Shown piece by piece: positions 37,191 to 51,120 of a DNA stretch of 64,000 nucleotides; within the stretch, counting starts at the first letter, position 1; each line of letters opens with the position of its first letter. The stretch is from Vombatus ursinus (taxonomy: Eukaryota; Chordata; Mammalia; Diprotodontia; Vombatidae), in assembly GCF_900497805.2 (NCBI RefSeq), contig NW_020948983.1, positions 18,033,029 through 18,097,028 of the forward strand, given 5' to 3'. Position numbers and translations under genes: made by a program. A model generated the notes under the pieces. It did not search any database, had not been told where the DNA came from, and saw only the letters and a list, made by a program, of their open reading frames with translations.

Positions 37191-38508
37191 ACACACACAA
37201 AAGGAAAGAAAAGAAGGGTTTTTTTTACACTGACAGTCTTATGAAAGAAAAGGTCTGGCTGACAGAAAACATACCTTATTACAGCAAACACTGATTCACC
37301 TTCTGCTATGCCCTGTCTAGTGACAGATGGGGTCAGCTTTGGAATTCACAAGACAGGATAAACATCAGCAATTTCTTATCTCCTGAAAAAAGGCTCCTCT
37401 ATGTAAGAAATCTGGGCTCATACCCATGATCAGCCAAAGGTAGGTCACATCCTTCCCCAAATAACTTTAGTCAGCAATCTACCAAACTGCAACAATGCTA
37501 AATTCACTAACCTCTTTTTAAAGGAAAATACACATGGGACTATCAAGTTGAATTATGTTCTACCAAATTTTACAGCTGCTCATCACCCCTAAAATATTTC
37601 ATAGGCTAACTCCTGTGATCCAGTTCAGCTTTTCTCCTCCCCCAGTTCACATCACCCTAACAAAACAGTGACATTAATGTTAACATCTACTTTTTATTAT
37701 GATCAACTACCTATGAGAGGCACACTTCTCTTCTCATTATGGTATATATCCCTTTAAGGCTCTTTTGGTTAATAACAACAACAACAACAACAACAACAAA
37801 GTTTGAGGGCAACTTACATATGCATTTATTATCTCCAGCTTGAGGGGAAAATATAGTATTTGAAGAGACTAAAGGTCACAACACTAAGGAAAATTAAAAA
37901 TCCCACAAAAATGGATTATGTTAATGAGATCAGGAAAAAGACAGAGTAAGAATGAACCTTCTTAACAGTCTAGAACCAGGGTCCCAACACTGTTAATCTG
38001 TGAAATTTCTGATGTTTTAGAGAACAGAATCAGCCAAGGCCAGGGCCCTCAGCTTCCAAGATCCCTGTCCTGACCCTATTCTTGAATACAAATGAGTGAG
38101 ATTAATAGGTAACAGTGCCAAGTTTTCAATCTGTTCCATACACAAAATGGTTCCCCATTTGACCAAAGAGGACTATGGAAGATCTGCTGATCCTAAATAT
38201 CTGAAATTTGATATGTCCCCTCCCTCCGCTCCCCAAACATAGAGATACTGAGTTTTTTCCATCCACATACATTTGGCTCACACATTATTTGAAGGAAGTA
38301 ATAACTCAGTGCTAGAAAGATTTACTTCGAAATCAAGGGTTTTGAATAGGAAAGACTGTTCATCCTAGCCTAAGTTTTTCAAGGGCTTTGAGTATAGACC
38401 AGGAGGCAAGAACAGAAAGAACACCTATGAAAAGTGGAAAAGTCTCAAATTTAAAAATACAAAAAAAAAAAAAATTTTTTTAAAGTCTCTATCAAAACTT
38501 TCCAGAAC
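37191..38508. other. WBP1L intron, only an AAC repeat
   Basis: Nothing else recognised. Confidence 0.5.
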
Positions 38509-38655
38509 ACAGGCAGCTAGGTGGTACAAGGATCAAGCACAGCTCTGGAGTCAGGAGGACCTGAGTTCAAATCTAGCCTCAGACACACTTGACACTTACT
38601 AGCTGTTTGACCCTGGGCAGGTCACTTAACCCTGATTGCCTAGCACAAAAAAAGC
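38509..38655 (+). mobile_element. A-tailed SINE
   Basis: GCAGCTAGGTGGTACAAGG head; CTTTCCA-like flanks on both sides. Confidence 0.83.
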
Positions 38656-38741
38656 CAACAAACAACCTTTCCAAAATCATGTCAGCATTTTTTTTTTTTA
38701 CTAAAAGCAAGACAAAAACCAGAATGTACAAAAGCAAAAAT

Positions 38742-38895
38742 GGGGGCAGGTAGGTAGCACAGTGGAAAGAGCACCAGCCCTGGAGTCAGGACGACCTGAC
38801 TTCAAATCCGGCCTCAGACACGTTAACACTTACCAGCTATGTGACCCTGGGCAAGTCACTTAACCCCACAGTCTAGTTTGGGGGAAAAAAAAAAA
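38742..38895 (+). mobile_element. A-tailed SINE
   Basis: GGGGCAGGTAGGTAGCACAG head and an A tail. Confidence 0.85.
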
Positions 38896-39984
38896 GAACG
38901 AAAACGGCTACAGCTTAACTGTAGGTTCAAGCCACTCAGAAAATTTTCTCATTTGAGCCTACTCAAAAGCAAACACTAAATCCACCTGTGTGACAAAAAA
39001 ATGCAGACTAAGCCTTACTTGGGCACCAACAAACTCTTAAGTAATCATGTTGTGGGAATGCCAAAGGGATTCTTCTAATCCCACAAAGACTAGATTTGCA
39101 AAACTTAGCTCTGGTGACTGGAAAGGCATTTGATGCTGAGAATTCCTTGGCTGCAAGAAACTAAGAAAAACTGGCAGTATGTGCGTACTGGGTTTGAGCC
39201 AATGCAGATGTGGGCCAGGCTTGCTGATGCAAGAATAAGCAAACCTCTCCCATTTGCAAGGCAGTATGGGGAAAGTGACATGGCACAGAACCGTTTCTTT
39301 CCAAAAGGAACCCCTAAATGCCTCCTACTGTCATCTCACTATTTGCTCTGCTGAAGAAATGGAGACAGGTAAGCCCCCACCCTACAACTTTCCCATCACT
39401 AAGTACAAACAGAAGCTTTTTGGAAAAGAATGAACGTACACTAAGAAACAGTATTTCCACATCAATCAGAGCTTTTCTTTCACAGCTGAAAAATGAAAAG
39501 TAGTGGAAAGAGGGGAAGTCTGGGATAAAATCTTGGTCAAAATCTTCTCCTGAGGTATTCCTTTCTGTATCTCCACCTTACAGAGACAAAAGACAAAGTA
39601 AAAACAGATGGGGGTAGGAGGTCCCCTTAGTTTAGACCAGATACACACAGTTATTCATTCCTTTAATTCATCTAAAAAACATTTAAAATTACTACTCTGT
39701 GTCCAGACCTCAGCTCAGTTCTATATGAGACATAAAGAAGTATATGTGCCACTCTGCAGAAATGTGAGATCCCTAAGTGTCATCATTGCACATATTTTTG
39801 GACTTTTTCTATATACTGATCAGTTATATATTTTTTTCTCTTCTTTTGCTTTATCTTAAAAAAAAATACTATGTTATATGAAATGGTTCTCTGAGAAGAG
39901 AAAGGGGAAGAATACTAGGGGAAACTATGGTGATGTTAAAAAAAAAACCAGACATCAATAAAATCTTTTAAAAAAGAAAAGAGA

Positions 39985-40315
39985 TAATGATCCCCTACCC
40001 CTCAAGTATTTTCCAACTTATTTGGAGAGATGAGTTAGATTCACATAAAATACAAACATTCTGAAGCAATATGATTAAATACTAAATGAGCAATATGGAC
40101 AAAAGTGTTAAATACAGGAAGTCAAAGAAGGAACAAATCATTATGGGCTGGAACAAGCAGAGAAAACACCATAGCAAGACTTGATCTAGGCCTCAAACAG
40201 ATAAGATATAAACAAGCTAAATGGTGGGAGATGGCTTTATGGGGAGCAGACAAGGTATTAATCAAAGCATGTGTATGGGGGACAGTGAAGAAAGATCAGC
40301 CTTTCTAGAGCAGAC
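39985..40315 (-). mobile_element. L2 LINE fragment, inverted
   Basis: The order of CTCAAGTATTTTCCAACTT, ATCTAGGCCTCAAACAG and GGGGAGCAGACAAGG weakly follows the inverted L2 3' region. Confidence 0.45.
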
Positions 40316-40421
40316 AGTCCCTAAGACACTAGAGAGTGGTGAGAGATACGGTTTGAGAGACAGACTAAAGCCAGAAGGTAGAATAGCTTTGAAGTAGGCA
40401 GAGGGCTAACTTATCAGTTCA

Positions 40422-40471
40422 GACACAGACACAGACACAGACACACAGACACACACACACACACACACAGT
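40422..40471. repeat. (ACAGAC)n/(AC)n microsatellite
   Basis: Four ACAGAC-type units run into an AC repeat. Smaller microsatellites lie at 20264-20282 (CA), 37768-37799 (AAC) and 16594-16625 (GGAA). Confidence 0.93.
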
Positions 40472-40492
40472 ATTTGGGGAGGGGCTGAATGA

Positions 40493-40700
40493 CTTGTGAT
40501 TTCACTGGCAAGAGGAACTTCTTGGGAGGAAACTCCTCTATCAATGCAGATAGGCTCCTGTTTTGTTTTGCCGCTTAATCTTAAAAGTTCCCTAGGCCAC
40601 TGAAAGGTAAAATGCCTTGCCTAGGAACCTAGTATGTGTGAGAAGAGTCTTTGAGGCCAAGTTGTTCTCTCTACCTATGCTGCCATGCTGCCTCTCATTA
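40493..40700. repeat. Unassigned dispersed repeat (also at 2926-3125 and 14916-14990)
   Basis: Shared pattern GATTTCATTGGTA...GGAACT...CTCTACCAATGCAG occurs at three places in the window. In the copy at 2926 it leads into an inverted MIR-like core. The family name is not known to me. Confidence 0.5.
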
Positions 40701-41619
40701 TATATTTAACTTTACAGAATACCTGTTTGGCTTTATTTCCCCCTGATATAGTAAAGACCCTTCTCATGAATAGGAGAGATCTAAGAACAGAAAAAGGAAT
40801 TCCTCTAATTTGTGAGGTCATTCACAAATCATTCTTCTCATTGGTATAATACATAATAAAATCTACGATTGCTTTGTTTCTCTTTTTGGGGAGAGAGGAA
40901 GGACGGGGGAGGAGGGTGGAATTTGTGAAGCCCTTAGTCAGTGACATACGCACAAAAGCATAAACAAAGTAAGAGAAATAAAGAAAGCAAAAACTGAAGC
41001 AGTACAACTTCTTTGTTCTCTCTCCTGTTCTGTTTCATTCCTTTCCATTTTAACAAGCCATGGAATTGAAAATCTTTCTGCTGTTGACAATTGATCGGTC
41101 CACAAAAATTTATAACTCTGACAACCACGTTTTGTTTCTATTCTCAGAGACAACACTGGACTGAAAAAGATGCCCCTGAGAGTTAGCTATCACAGATAAT
41201 TAATGGGTTGTTCCCTAAAGTTACCACTTTGGCTTCAACAAAGGCAGCCTTGTTTCTGTACCAAAACGTTTGGTTCATTTTCCCTGCCTCGTAAATAATC
41301 CAACTCAAATCAAATAGGATAATGTGTCCAATAATACCATAAGGACCAGCAAGCTTCAGGATCAGACCATCTCTAAGAGGCACATTTTGTGTTTCCTAAC
41401 GAAAAGCGCTATAGTCCAAAAACTAGACTAAGAACAGGATAAAGGCAAGTTTCATCAACAAGCAGACACATTAATCACAGCCAAGCAATACTTGGCTAGG
41501 AAGCTCAAATAAGAAGAGTCGGTTCTCTGGGTCACCACAAAGGCTTGTTTCATCACACATTTTTATTTAAACTTTGCACTACTGGGAATAATTAGAAGTA
41601 AGCTAGCACTGTGTACTAT

Positions 41620-43010
41620 ATAACCACAATATGTTCAAATGAATATATGACCTGAATATTAAAGGTCATATGATTTTTAAAAATTAGGAGAGAACCACAA
41701 GAAATAGCTTTTATGGCTGTGATTAAGGAGTAAATTGTTAATAAGGGTTAGAAGCAATCACAAAAGATAAAATACATAATTTGATTACATAAAATTCAAA
41801 ATCTTTTGCACAAAGTGAACAAAACTGTAACAAGAAGAGAAATGGTATACTGGGGGGGGAAATGTTGGCATCAAGCATCTGATAAGGGTCTGATATCCAA
41901 GATACATAAGCATCTAATAGAAATATAGAACCAAATGGTATTCCCCAAAAGATTGGTGGTCAAAGAACATAAAACCAACAGAATCACAAACTCGTAATGA
42001 TTATATGAAACATTGCTCCAAATCACTAATAAGAGAATTGCAAATCAAAACAACCTTTAGGTTTCAGCTCACACCCAGCAAATTAATACAGATGATGCAA
42101 ATGGGATAGTCAATGTTGGAATGATTGTGGAAAAAGACATACTAATATACTGTTGATAGAGTGGCCAATTGGTCCAACAATTCTGGAAATCAATTTGGAA
42201 TTATGCTAAGAAAGTAACTAAAATATCAATACATTTAACACAGAGACTTGGAGGGGAAGGGGAAAGCTTTTATTAAGTGCACTATGCTAAGCACTTTATA
42301 AATATTTTCTTCAATCCTCATAATTCTGGGAGGTAGGTGCTATTATTTTCCTCATTTTACAGCTGAGGAAACTAAGGCAGACAGTGGTCATATATACTTT
42401 ATACATACATTGGGGTATATGCCCATGGCTAGACACATACTCCAAGGAGATCAATGACAAAAATGAAGGCACTACATACACCAAAATATTTAGAACAGCA
42501 CTTTTTTGTAATAGCAAAGAACTGTAAATAAAGTAAATACCCTTTGTTTAGAGAATAGCTAAAGAAGATGTGGTACATGAATGTAATGGAGTATTACTGT
42601 ATTAAAGGATATGATGAATATGATATTAGGGAAGTAAGGAAGTCTCATCTGACCTCATGCAAAGTAAAGCTGAACTAAGTCATATAAATGAAAAGGGTCA
42701 AACAACAAAATAGAACAAAACAACCACAAAAAATAACCACAAAATTAAAATGAATCCTGTGAAATTATAATGACCAAATTTGGTCCCAAATAAGAAATGT
42801 GAGAAGGCACCCCCTTCCTACTTACAAAGGTGGGGAAACTATGAGTGTGGAATGTCAGACTGTACATAGTGACTTTTTCAATGTGTTGGTTAGTTTTGAT
42901 GAACTGATTTTTTTCTTCTTTTTTGTTACAAGAGATGTCTCCCTGGGAGGGAAAAGGAGGAGATATATTAGAAAAACAAAATAGACCAACAAAATGTATT
43001 TTAAAATAAA
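41620..43010 (+). mobile_element. L1 LINE, ORF2 end and 3' region, with MIR insert
   Basis: L1 order: CAAAATCTTTTGCACAAAG, GGTCTGATATCCAAGATAC, AGAGAATTGCAAATCAAAAC, then the 3' block ATTTAGAACAGCAC. An inverted MIR at about 42245-42385 splits it. Frame is degraded. Confidence 0.75.
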
Positions 43011-43879
43011 CTTTATGCTAGAGGAAGAGACAGGAAGTTACCTGTAAGCAGGAAAGGAAGCAGCCCTGTCTGTGTTGTGGCTGGCTCACCACAGGACAGC
43101 TTACTGGCATAAGGGCAAGAGAAGACAATGGGCAGCAATACCTATAGTAACATTCCTGACACAGAGCAACTCATAGCCTGGCTAACAGGGACTATCACGA
43201 GGCTTCCAAACAGTGCCACAGGCTATACAGCCTGAAGGCAACTAATCTTCCCACATCCAGCCATTCCTACACAACCAAGAGGTACAAAGAGACGATATAA
43301 AGCAAATTAGCACCATAAATAACTCAAGATGGGGCCTGGATCTCTGAGAAAGTAGCAGAGCAAAGAGAAAATCACTTATTACTGAGACTAAGAGGCAGCC
43401 ACCCTCACCAGTACCGGAAATAACCAGGTCAGCACCCATGGGGGGGGGAGAGGGTTAACAATAGGCCTTCACCAATTATTCAGAATAAAAATCTTACTTA
43501 GATGGTTTCATGATCTGGTATAGGCGCTACCTACTTCAACACTATTCCAGAGAATAAGAAGAGCTAGGAAGTGAGATCCATTATACATTTCAATACTTCA
43601 AGGATACATCATTTTGCTCCTTTATACCTTAATCATCTCCAAGAGATGTTGCATCCAAGAAACATTTCAGTACCTCAGTTGCCAGTCTTCCAGTAATGAG
43701 CCCCTCCAAACTTAGCGATGCTGGTCCTTTGACAAGCTGTTACTGGGCCTGTCTTTGGAACCTTTCCAGGTTGGCAGGACAGGCTAGGGCTTGCAATTCT
43801 CTGGCACAGCCTTCCAGAACTCAGGATCACCTCTACCCCACAATGAACCACTAAAGAACTTCTGAGGAGAAAGTTCTAT
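43011..43879. other. WBP1L intron, nothing recognised
   Basis: No repeat or exon identified. Confidence 0.5.
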
Positions 43880-44095
43880 AATAATCACAGCTATTTGCAT
43901 AGCATGTTCATTTTCAAAGCACATTGTATATTCATTATCTTATTTGGTCTTCAAATCAACCCTGTGAATAGACAGGGCAAGTATCATTATCCCAATTTTA
44001 CAGATGAAAGAACAGAATCTCTGAGAAGTTAAGTGAATGGTCAGCTCACAGTGCCAGCAAGTGACAGCACCAAGCTTAACTACAACCTAAAGCTA
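43880..44095 (-). repeat. MIR-family SINE, inverted
   Basis: TATTCATTATCTTATTTGG, CAATTTTACAGATGAAAGAA and GAGAAGTTAAGTGAATGGTC. Confidence 0.75.
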
Positions 44096-46589
44096 ACTTG
44101 TAATTCAGAGCTCATTCTAAGGTACTACCCTGGTAGCCTTTCCTTCAAACCAGAATGTACTTCTGAGTTTTCCCTTCACTTGGTGAAGACTATTCCCCTG
44201 AATATTCCCTCAGCAGCTCAGCCCTTTGAATCAAATGTGCTTTGACATTCCAAACACCTTTATGTCAGCCGTCATCCAGGTATACCAAATAAGGCTCGGG
44301 TTATCTGGATAACCAATACGGAGAAGACGTGCTGACCAAGCCTTTCTTTTCTTTCATGTCTAATTGAAACACTGTGCAACCCCTGGTAAGAGCAGGTTTT
44401 GGTTTCTCTTCACACATCCATTCTACCTGTTCCCTTCCCTTCCCTCCCCTTTTCCCCACCAAAAGTAATAAATGGTATCTGCAGTAGATAAGGATGGATA
44501 TACAAAGTTAATCTTCCCCCTTCATTGTGTCCAAAAGGAAGTTAATAGGCAAAAATATGTACTAAGTGCAAAGGAAGTTTAAGGATAACGATCAATAAGC
44601 TATCATAAATAAGTAAAATTGTCATCTAAATTTATTTTAAAATGAAAAAAATTTAGGGAACAGTAGTTACTATATAGTTTGGGGATTCTTACAGTGGAAC
44701 TTCTATTAAATAACTTAAGGGGTCTAATCATTTATCAAAGCTGATAAAAACAATTAGCTAGATTTTATAATGGCCAAAAATAAAAATCTCCAATATAATC
44801 CATATAAGCACTACAGAGTTCTACCTAGACTCTTCAGCCTTGACCAGAATTCCCTAACAATGTCTTCAAACATGGGAATTCTAAAAGGGAATTCCTGTTC
44901 AGGTATGAGATGGATGAAATAACTTCTGAGATTCCTTCTAACTCTGAGAGTTATTATAATGGCTCTGTTAAGATCAATATTAATTTATAGAACCATAGAC
45001 TATGTCCCAAACTGATGCCTCATAAACCTACCTATCTAATCCCTCTTTAGCACAGAATGCAGCATGAGTGGAAAAGACCTACTATGAAAATGCTGGTGAA
45101 GGGGCAGCTAGGTGGCATGGTGGATAGTGTTCCAGCCTTGGAGTCAGGAGGACCTGAGTTCAAATCCGACCTCAGACACTTGACACTTCCTGTGTGACCC
45201 TGGGCAAGTCACTTAACCCCAACTGCCTCACCAAAAAGCAAAAAAAAAAAAAAAAGAAAGAAAGAAAATGCTGGTGGAATAAAGATACAATCACATGTAG
45301 TAGAGAAAGCCATTAGCATACTCTCTAGTCTGGGGGACCCCAGAATAGCACTCCAAACTTCCTCCCAGATACAGACTTTAGGTCAAACTGAAGTAGTGGA
45401 AGAGCAGGTGACCTTTCTGAAGGCCTAAATATCTTTATTTTCATGATGACTACCAGTCTTGCTCCTCTGAGACTTTGCCCAAACCTATAATTCTCCAACC
45501 ACTGAAGGCCAGCTGTCTGACACCTTGCTGAGTAGTCACAAACCACTTCCTTCAGCACCTTGGCATTTCCTAAGCTTCTCTAGTCAAAACCCCATCTGAC
45601 CTAAGCTGGCCATACTTCTCTTAAGAAATAAACAGATTTTCAGATGAGGTGAAGAGATGGCCCTTCCATTCATAACTGGAGGCTAAGCAAGCTTCAAAGC
45701 AACAGATTTTTTTTTCTCTAAATTGAACATGGGGATATCAATCAGGGAAACTTTAGAGACAAAATTTTCACCCTAAAGTATAATCCCTAGACAAAGAAAT
45801 ATATCATACAATAGAAGCAGCAATAGCCCCAAGATAAGAGAACAATGAGATGGTCATATTGTTCCTTACATTCTCACACAAGAAGCTATCTGTCAGTATA
45901 CCCTATCCTGCCCAGCCAGGTGTGGTAAAACAACTTCTACATCTGAAATCAAAAGGCTGAAGAGTTAAAAGAAAAAAAAAAGACCCAAAATGGATTTCAG
46001 ACTCTTATTTGCCTCTGTAAGTTCTGTGGGGTACTATATTTCTCTTCAACTTCTCATTAGGGATAACAATCATGCAATTCTTCTCCCAAATGAACCACTA
46101 ATAAAGAAAATAATAAATATATAAATCTCACAAAACAGGCCTTCCTTTTTTTTCTTTCAATTGGAGTAGAAATGCCAGGTAGAATCTTAAAAAAGGGAAG
46201 CAGAAAAGACTGTGAATGAACAAACACAGTGTTGTGAAAACCACGAATATTTTTTATAGTATACTAACACATGCTGCTGATCTGGGAAAATATGTAATAA
46301 ACAGAATTACAACATAAGATTCATGATGTTTAATAGTTAAAGATCAAAACAGACAACTTCTCACTCTGGAAGCTTGAAACCACAAACATTCTTACAATGT
46401 TCTAACCTTTATTTTTATCTACTTCCAACACAAACACCTGAGATCTTGAACCAACACCCGGTCTTAGACTGACAATGTCACCAATCTGTATACCTACAAG
46501 AGAATCTAGTTTCCCACAAAATAAACTATGGAAAGACAAAAATCAAAACTAGCTCAGTTAAAGCTAGGCTATGTTTCTGAACAGTAAGT
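44096..46589. other. WBP1L intron, one SINE only
   Basis: Besides the SINE at 45101 and a CR1/MIR-like tail near 44900-44950, nothing is recognised. Confidence 0.5.
45101..45263 (+). mobile_element. A-tailed SINE
   Basis: It is flanked by GAAAATGCTGGTG on both sides. The body lacks part of the ACTTACTAGCTG block. Confidence 0.9.
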
Positions 46590-47790
46590 TCAATAATTAC
46601 CTATCAGGCACCCATTAGGTGCTAGGCACTGTGCTAAGTACCAGAGATTCAAAGACTAAAGTCTCAGCCCTCAAGCACTTTTCATTCTCGTGGAGGGAAA
46701 CAACACAGATATATATAAAATATACACAAAATAAAGCCCAAAGTCATTTCAGAGAAGTAGGGAGCACTAACAATGGAGGGAAGTAGTAAAGGCCTCTTGC
46801 AGGGGGTGCCACTTGAACTGAGCTAGGGATTGTCAGAGAAGAAATAAGGAGGAAGAGCATTCCAGGCCTAGGGGACAAACTTGACAAAGGAGACAGAAGA
46901 TTGAACATCATGCACAGGGATCACTAAGTAGGCGAGCCAGGCTGAAAAGTAAACTGCATCAGGTGGAGTAAAATCAGTCTAAGAAAGAGAGGTTGGCACC
47001 AGACTGTGAAGGGTTTGAAATACCAAACAGTGGAGTTTGCTTTTTATCCTTGATACAACAGGAAGTCACTGATGCTAAGGTGTTTGGTGTCATCATGGAT
47101 ATTCAGGATCATCAATTTGGTAGCTGTTTGGAGGATGGATTCAAACCGAGGAACTAGAAAGGAGATCAATTAGGCGACCACTGCAATAATCTAGGCAAGG
47201 AATGATGAGAGACTTAACTAACGTGGTGATTTCGGTAGTGGGAAATGCTGTGGAGGTAGGATCAATAAGACTTGTCAATTACTGGGCTATTTGAGGGTTG
47301 GGGTAGGAAAGAGGGGTGAAGGAGAGCAAAGAATTCAATATGATCCTTGTAAGCCTGGGTGAACTGGAAGAAGTATGGTGCCCTGGACAAAGCAGGAAAG
47401 TTAAGAGGAAGAGTGGGTTTAGGAGAAAAGCCAATCAGTTCTGAATATGATTGTCTATGAGACATCTAGGAGATGTCAAGGAGGCAGCCTGTAATGTGGG
47501 ACTGGAGTTCAAAGGAGAGGTTAAGGGCTGAATAATGTAGATTTGGGAGTCACCTGCAGAGATGACAGTTGATACCTGATAATGAGATCACCCAAGAGAT
47601 GGCGCAGGGATAGAAAAAGGTCCAAGACAAAGCCTTGGGATACACTCATATCTAGAGGACTGGACATGGATGATGATCCTGCAAGGCTGAGAAGGTCAGA
47701 CAAGTAGGAGGAAAGAATAAGTAAAAAATAAACATTTATGAATGTGCCTGAGCTGCTAAGCGCTGAAAATATAAACACAAAAAAGTGAGA
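46590..47790 (-). mobile_element. L2 LINE, inverted copy including reverse-transcriptase remnant
   Basis: The left end is an inverted L2 tail (CACCCATTAGGTGCTAGGCA). On the minus strand the right part still reads like the L2 reverse-transcriptase region (GSSSM...SVSQGFVLD...LGDLI in place of GSSS..GVPQGSVLGP..LGDLI). The frame is degraded. Confidence 0.78.
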
Positions 47791-50700
47791 AAGTCCTTAC
47801 CTTCTGTTGGGAGTGAAAAGAACCAGAAGAGAACAGGGTCATAAAAACTTAGGAATATTTAGGAGTTTCCAAAAAGCAGTTTAATATTCATCACATGTCT
47901 CATATTCCCAAGTTTTATATGCTTATTTGTACGTCTCTTTGTCATTTCCATATCTCTTAAGCCTGCTACACAATGTTAAGGCCAGTCTTTGCTCCACCTA
48001 GTGGAACTGCTGAAGATGGCCACAGTGAGAAGACCTCAGCTTTGGAAGGCTGAATGTCACTATTCAGTATTCAGATGAATGACTGGGACCCAACTTCTCT
48101 ATTCACTATCCTTTACAAGTCAATGTCCTCTGGTACTCGTAGAGGACATAGAGCGGTGTTACGGAAAAGAGGTACAATGAGATCAATGACTTCAAGTGGC
48201 ACCCACAAATGGGGATTCAAGAACCCAAGAATGACCCCACATAGCATCACAACCTGGTCCAGGGGAAGAGTGGGGAGGGGAGAATAACTAGAAAGTACTT
48301 CCTGAAAACCTCTAAGAAGCATGGGGAAGAGTCACTGTTAGTCCTATGAGAACTGAGAGACCTGAGAAGATCTTTGAAAAATAACCAACACTATATGCTC
48401 ACAGTTGCTGAGGAACACCTACCCCTAGGGTACGGGAAACGAGGATTCTCTGCTAAAAGCAGATATTCCCCAAGCTGGCACTTTGGGGTCACTGAGATCC
48501 AGGAAAGCCCAGCTCTCCATGGGGCTGGAAAATCTGAAAACATCCAAAAGTGTCTTTGAACTTAGTATTTTATGATAGGTCAGTATGACAGTGCAGAAAG
48601 AAATAAAAATAACTAGATCATTCTTCAGTTAGGATAAACTAGTTCCCAGGATCAAAGAAAATAGAGAAGAAGAGAGAATCATTAGCCAACAGGTTTACCA
48701 AGGTAAGGAAACAGACAAAAGAAAAACCTTTTTCCCCCATTAAGAAAAAAATACCAATGGATTTTTCTGGAAATGAGGACATAAAAGAAAAATCAGACAA
48801 AATTTACTTAGAAGGGAGAAAATGAAAAATAACTTGCTAATTAAACTTTTTCAATTTTTTAAAGATTAAATTAAATTAAATTCCTTAAGTCAATATTGAC
48901 TATCTAACTCTGTGTCCAGAATAAAATTCCTTCCACTTTACAGCAAAGATTAAAAGTAGGTTTTGTTCAGAGCTAAAATGGTCACTGTTAGCTGACAAAA
49001 TGTTGACTGGTGGCAAATATCACCAAATCCAAGAGTAAACTAAATTCAAAATAACTAAAGACATTTAACAATCACACGGGAAACCTGTTGGTCACAGTGG
49101 TTTGTCTGTCCTAAGACAACAGATGGGGGGTGGAATCAAGATGTTAGAAATCATTAAAGACAGTACAGTAGAAAGTTCTCTCTGAACTAGAATGAAGAAG
49201 GCAGTAAGCACCCCATACACAAGGATACCCCTATGAGAGATACTAAATTGACAAATATTAGAGAATCAAATCAAGTGAATTAAGTAACTTTTATTGTCAA
49301 TCAGATGTTAGTTTTTCTGAGCTGAGAATTGGAAATACTACCGGTCTACCACTCAGGAACACTACAAACGCAAATGAGCCAGCTGGCTATTATTCTTAGG
49401 CCCCTGTATGGAAAGGTTCATGCAAATTCAAGGTGATGATTTTAGATGACTACAGACTCTGGTACATGGAATGAAGTAAGAGAGTAAAGAGAACAGACTA
49501 GAATTCTATCTGGATGCTTCACAACTCAGCTCTTTGAAATACCACACCAAAGGGGAAGACAACACACTTGACAACACAACACACAAGAAACAGAAATGGA
49601 ATCGCTAGGAACTGCAAGATAAACAAGCACACAGACTGTGCTGTGAGGCAGGAGAGAAGAAAGCATAGGAGGTACTTTCGTCACTCATCCACATCAAAAG
49701 TCTGATCTGACACAGTGAAAAATTAGAAGCAGTTACTCCAGAAATGAGGTCTCAGATACTTACTAGGTCACTACTATGAAGCAATGGGAAATACTACTAA
49801 AACGTTCCTTAATTCACATCAGGGAAGCTAAGTGCACAATTTTAAATGACAGGAAAGTGAAAATTAGAAATATCCTTACAGTAACTGAGCTGGAGAAGAC
49901 AAAATGCCAAGAAGAAAAGTCAACTGCTTATTCTTTATAGATTCAAAGAAATCACGCATCTGAGCCCTACAGTCACAGGCAACCAGGCAGGTTATGCTAT
50001 AATGACCAATTTCTCTGAGGGTAGAACAGAGAAAATAACTGTTCTAGGGCAGAGCTGATAATGAGGAAACAAGTCTCCTAATACTGTTGATGTTTCTGAT
50101 ATTGAATTTGCAAACAAGAATTATATCTGACAAGAACACATAAGGCAGGAGGCAATGAGATGCCCATACCATTTAACAATGATGCAACCAGTACAGTGAG
50201 TCCTCAACTTGGACAGTCAGCTGGAGGTCACTTGTTAAAATGAGAACAAAGAGTTCCTGAAATTTGTCTGTGCCAAAATGTTCTTTGGGGCATTTTTTTC
50301 TAGTTTAAAAAAAAAAACCCAAACAAACAAAAAATCCCTCAGCATTCAAAATCAACTAGATTGTGATGTATTCAGTTAATAATTATTGAGCACCTTTCAT
50401 TCCAAAGGTTACAACTAAAAACACAGTCTTGGATATAGATATTTAAAACTGGATTGCAGGATTATAGTGACATATATACATAGAGGGACCTGGCCAGGAG
50501 AAGGGGAAATAAAGAATTGTCTGAAAACTTTAACTAAGGTATTAAGTTATCAGGAACTAAATTTTAGAAATTTTCAGGAAAAAAACACAATGTAAAAGTA
50601 AAATTCTTCGTTCTTCTTTTGTATTGGTATAGGCAGGGTCACTCCAATAACCAGGGCCATTCACCTTCTTTCATAGATCTCAAAATTCTCTTACTCCTCG

Positions 50701-50912
50701 ATACTGTTAAAATAATTAAGATTTAACTTTTCTAGATGAAGTAGGGTATGACATTTCTATTGACATCCATAATGGAAGCAACCAAGCAATAATATTAAGA
50801 CAGTCTAAGTGTTAATCGGACAAAAATCAAATTTGAATTGAAGGTCTGAAAGTCAAAAAAAGTCGGCTTCTCTGATCTCTTCACCCATTTAACAATGTAT
50901 TTCACAAGTTTG
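47791..50912. other. WBP1L intron, mostly unassigned
   Basis: Apart from a small L2-tail piece near 50365-50410, no exon, RNA or repeat family is recognised in these 3.1 kb. Confidence 0.5.
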
Positions 50913-50963
50913 TTTGTTTTTTTATTTGCTAGGCAATGGGGTTAAGTGACTTGCCCAGGGTCA
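50913..50963 (-). mobile_element. SINE tail fragment, inverted
   Basis: GGCAATGGGGTTAAGTGACT and TGCCCAGGGTCAC are the reverse of a short SINE 3' part. Confidence 0.75.
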
Positions 50964-51120
50964 CTAACAATGTATTTCAATCATTTATTAAGGACCTACT
51001 TCACAGACAGCACTGTGGTCTGTACTAGAGGAGATACACAGACAGAAAATGAGGAGGAAGAGGAAAAAAAAAGGAAAAGCCCAGTCCAAGTAAAGATGTG
51101 TTTGAATGTACCTAAAAGAA
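50960..51120 (-). mobile_element. L2 LINE tail fragment, inverted
   Basis: TTTATTAAGGACCTACTTC and CACTGTGGTCTGTACTAGAG are inverted L2-tail motifs directly after a SINE fragment. A similar piece is at about 50365-50410. Confidence 0.5.

Noticed and set aside
12721-40471. Short direct repeats examined as a possible CRISPR-like or satellite array
   Set aside because: They are simple microsatellites and dispersed SINEs. There is no regular repeat-spacer pattern and the genome is vertebrate.
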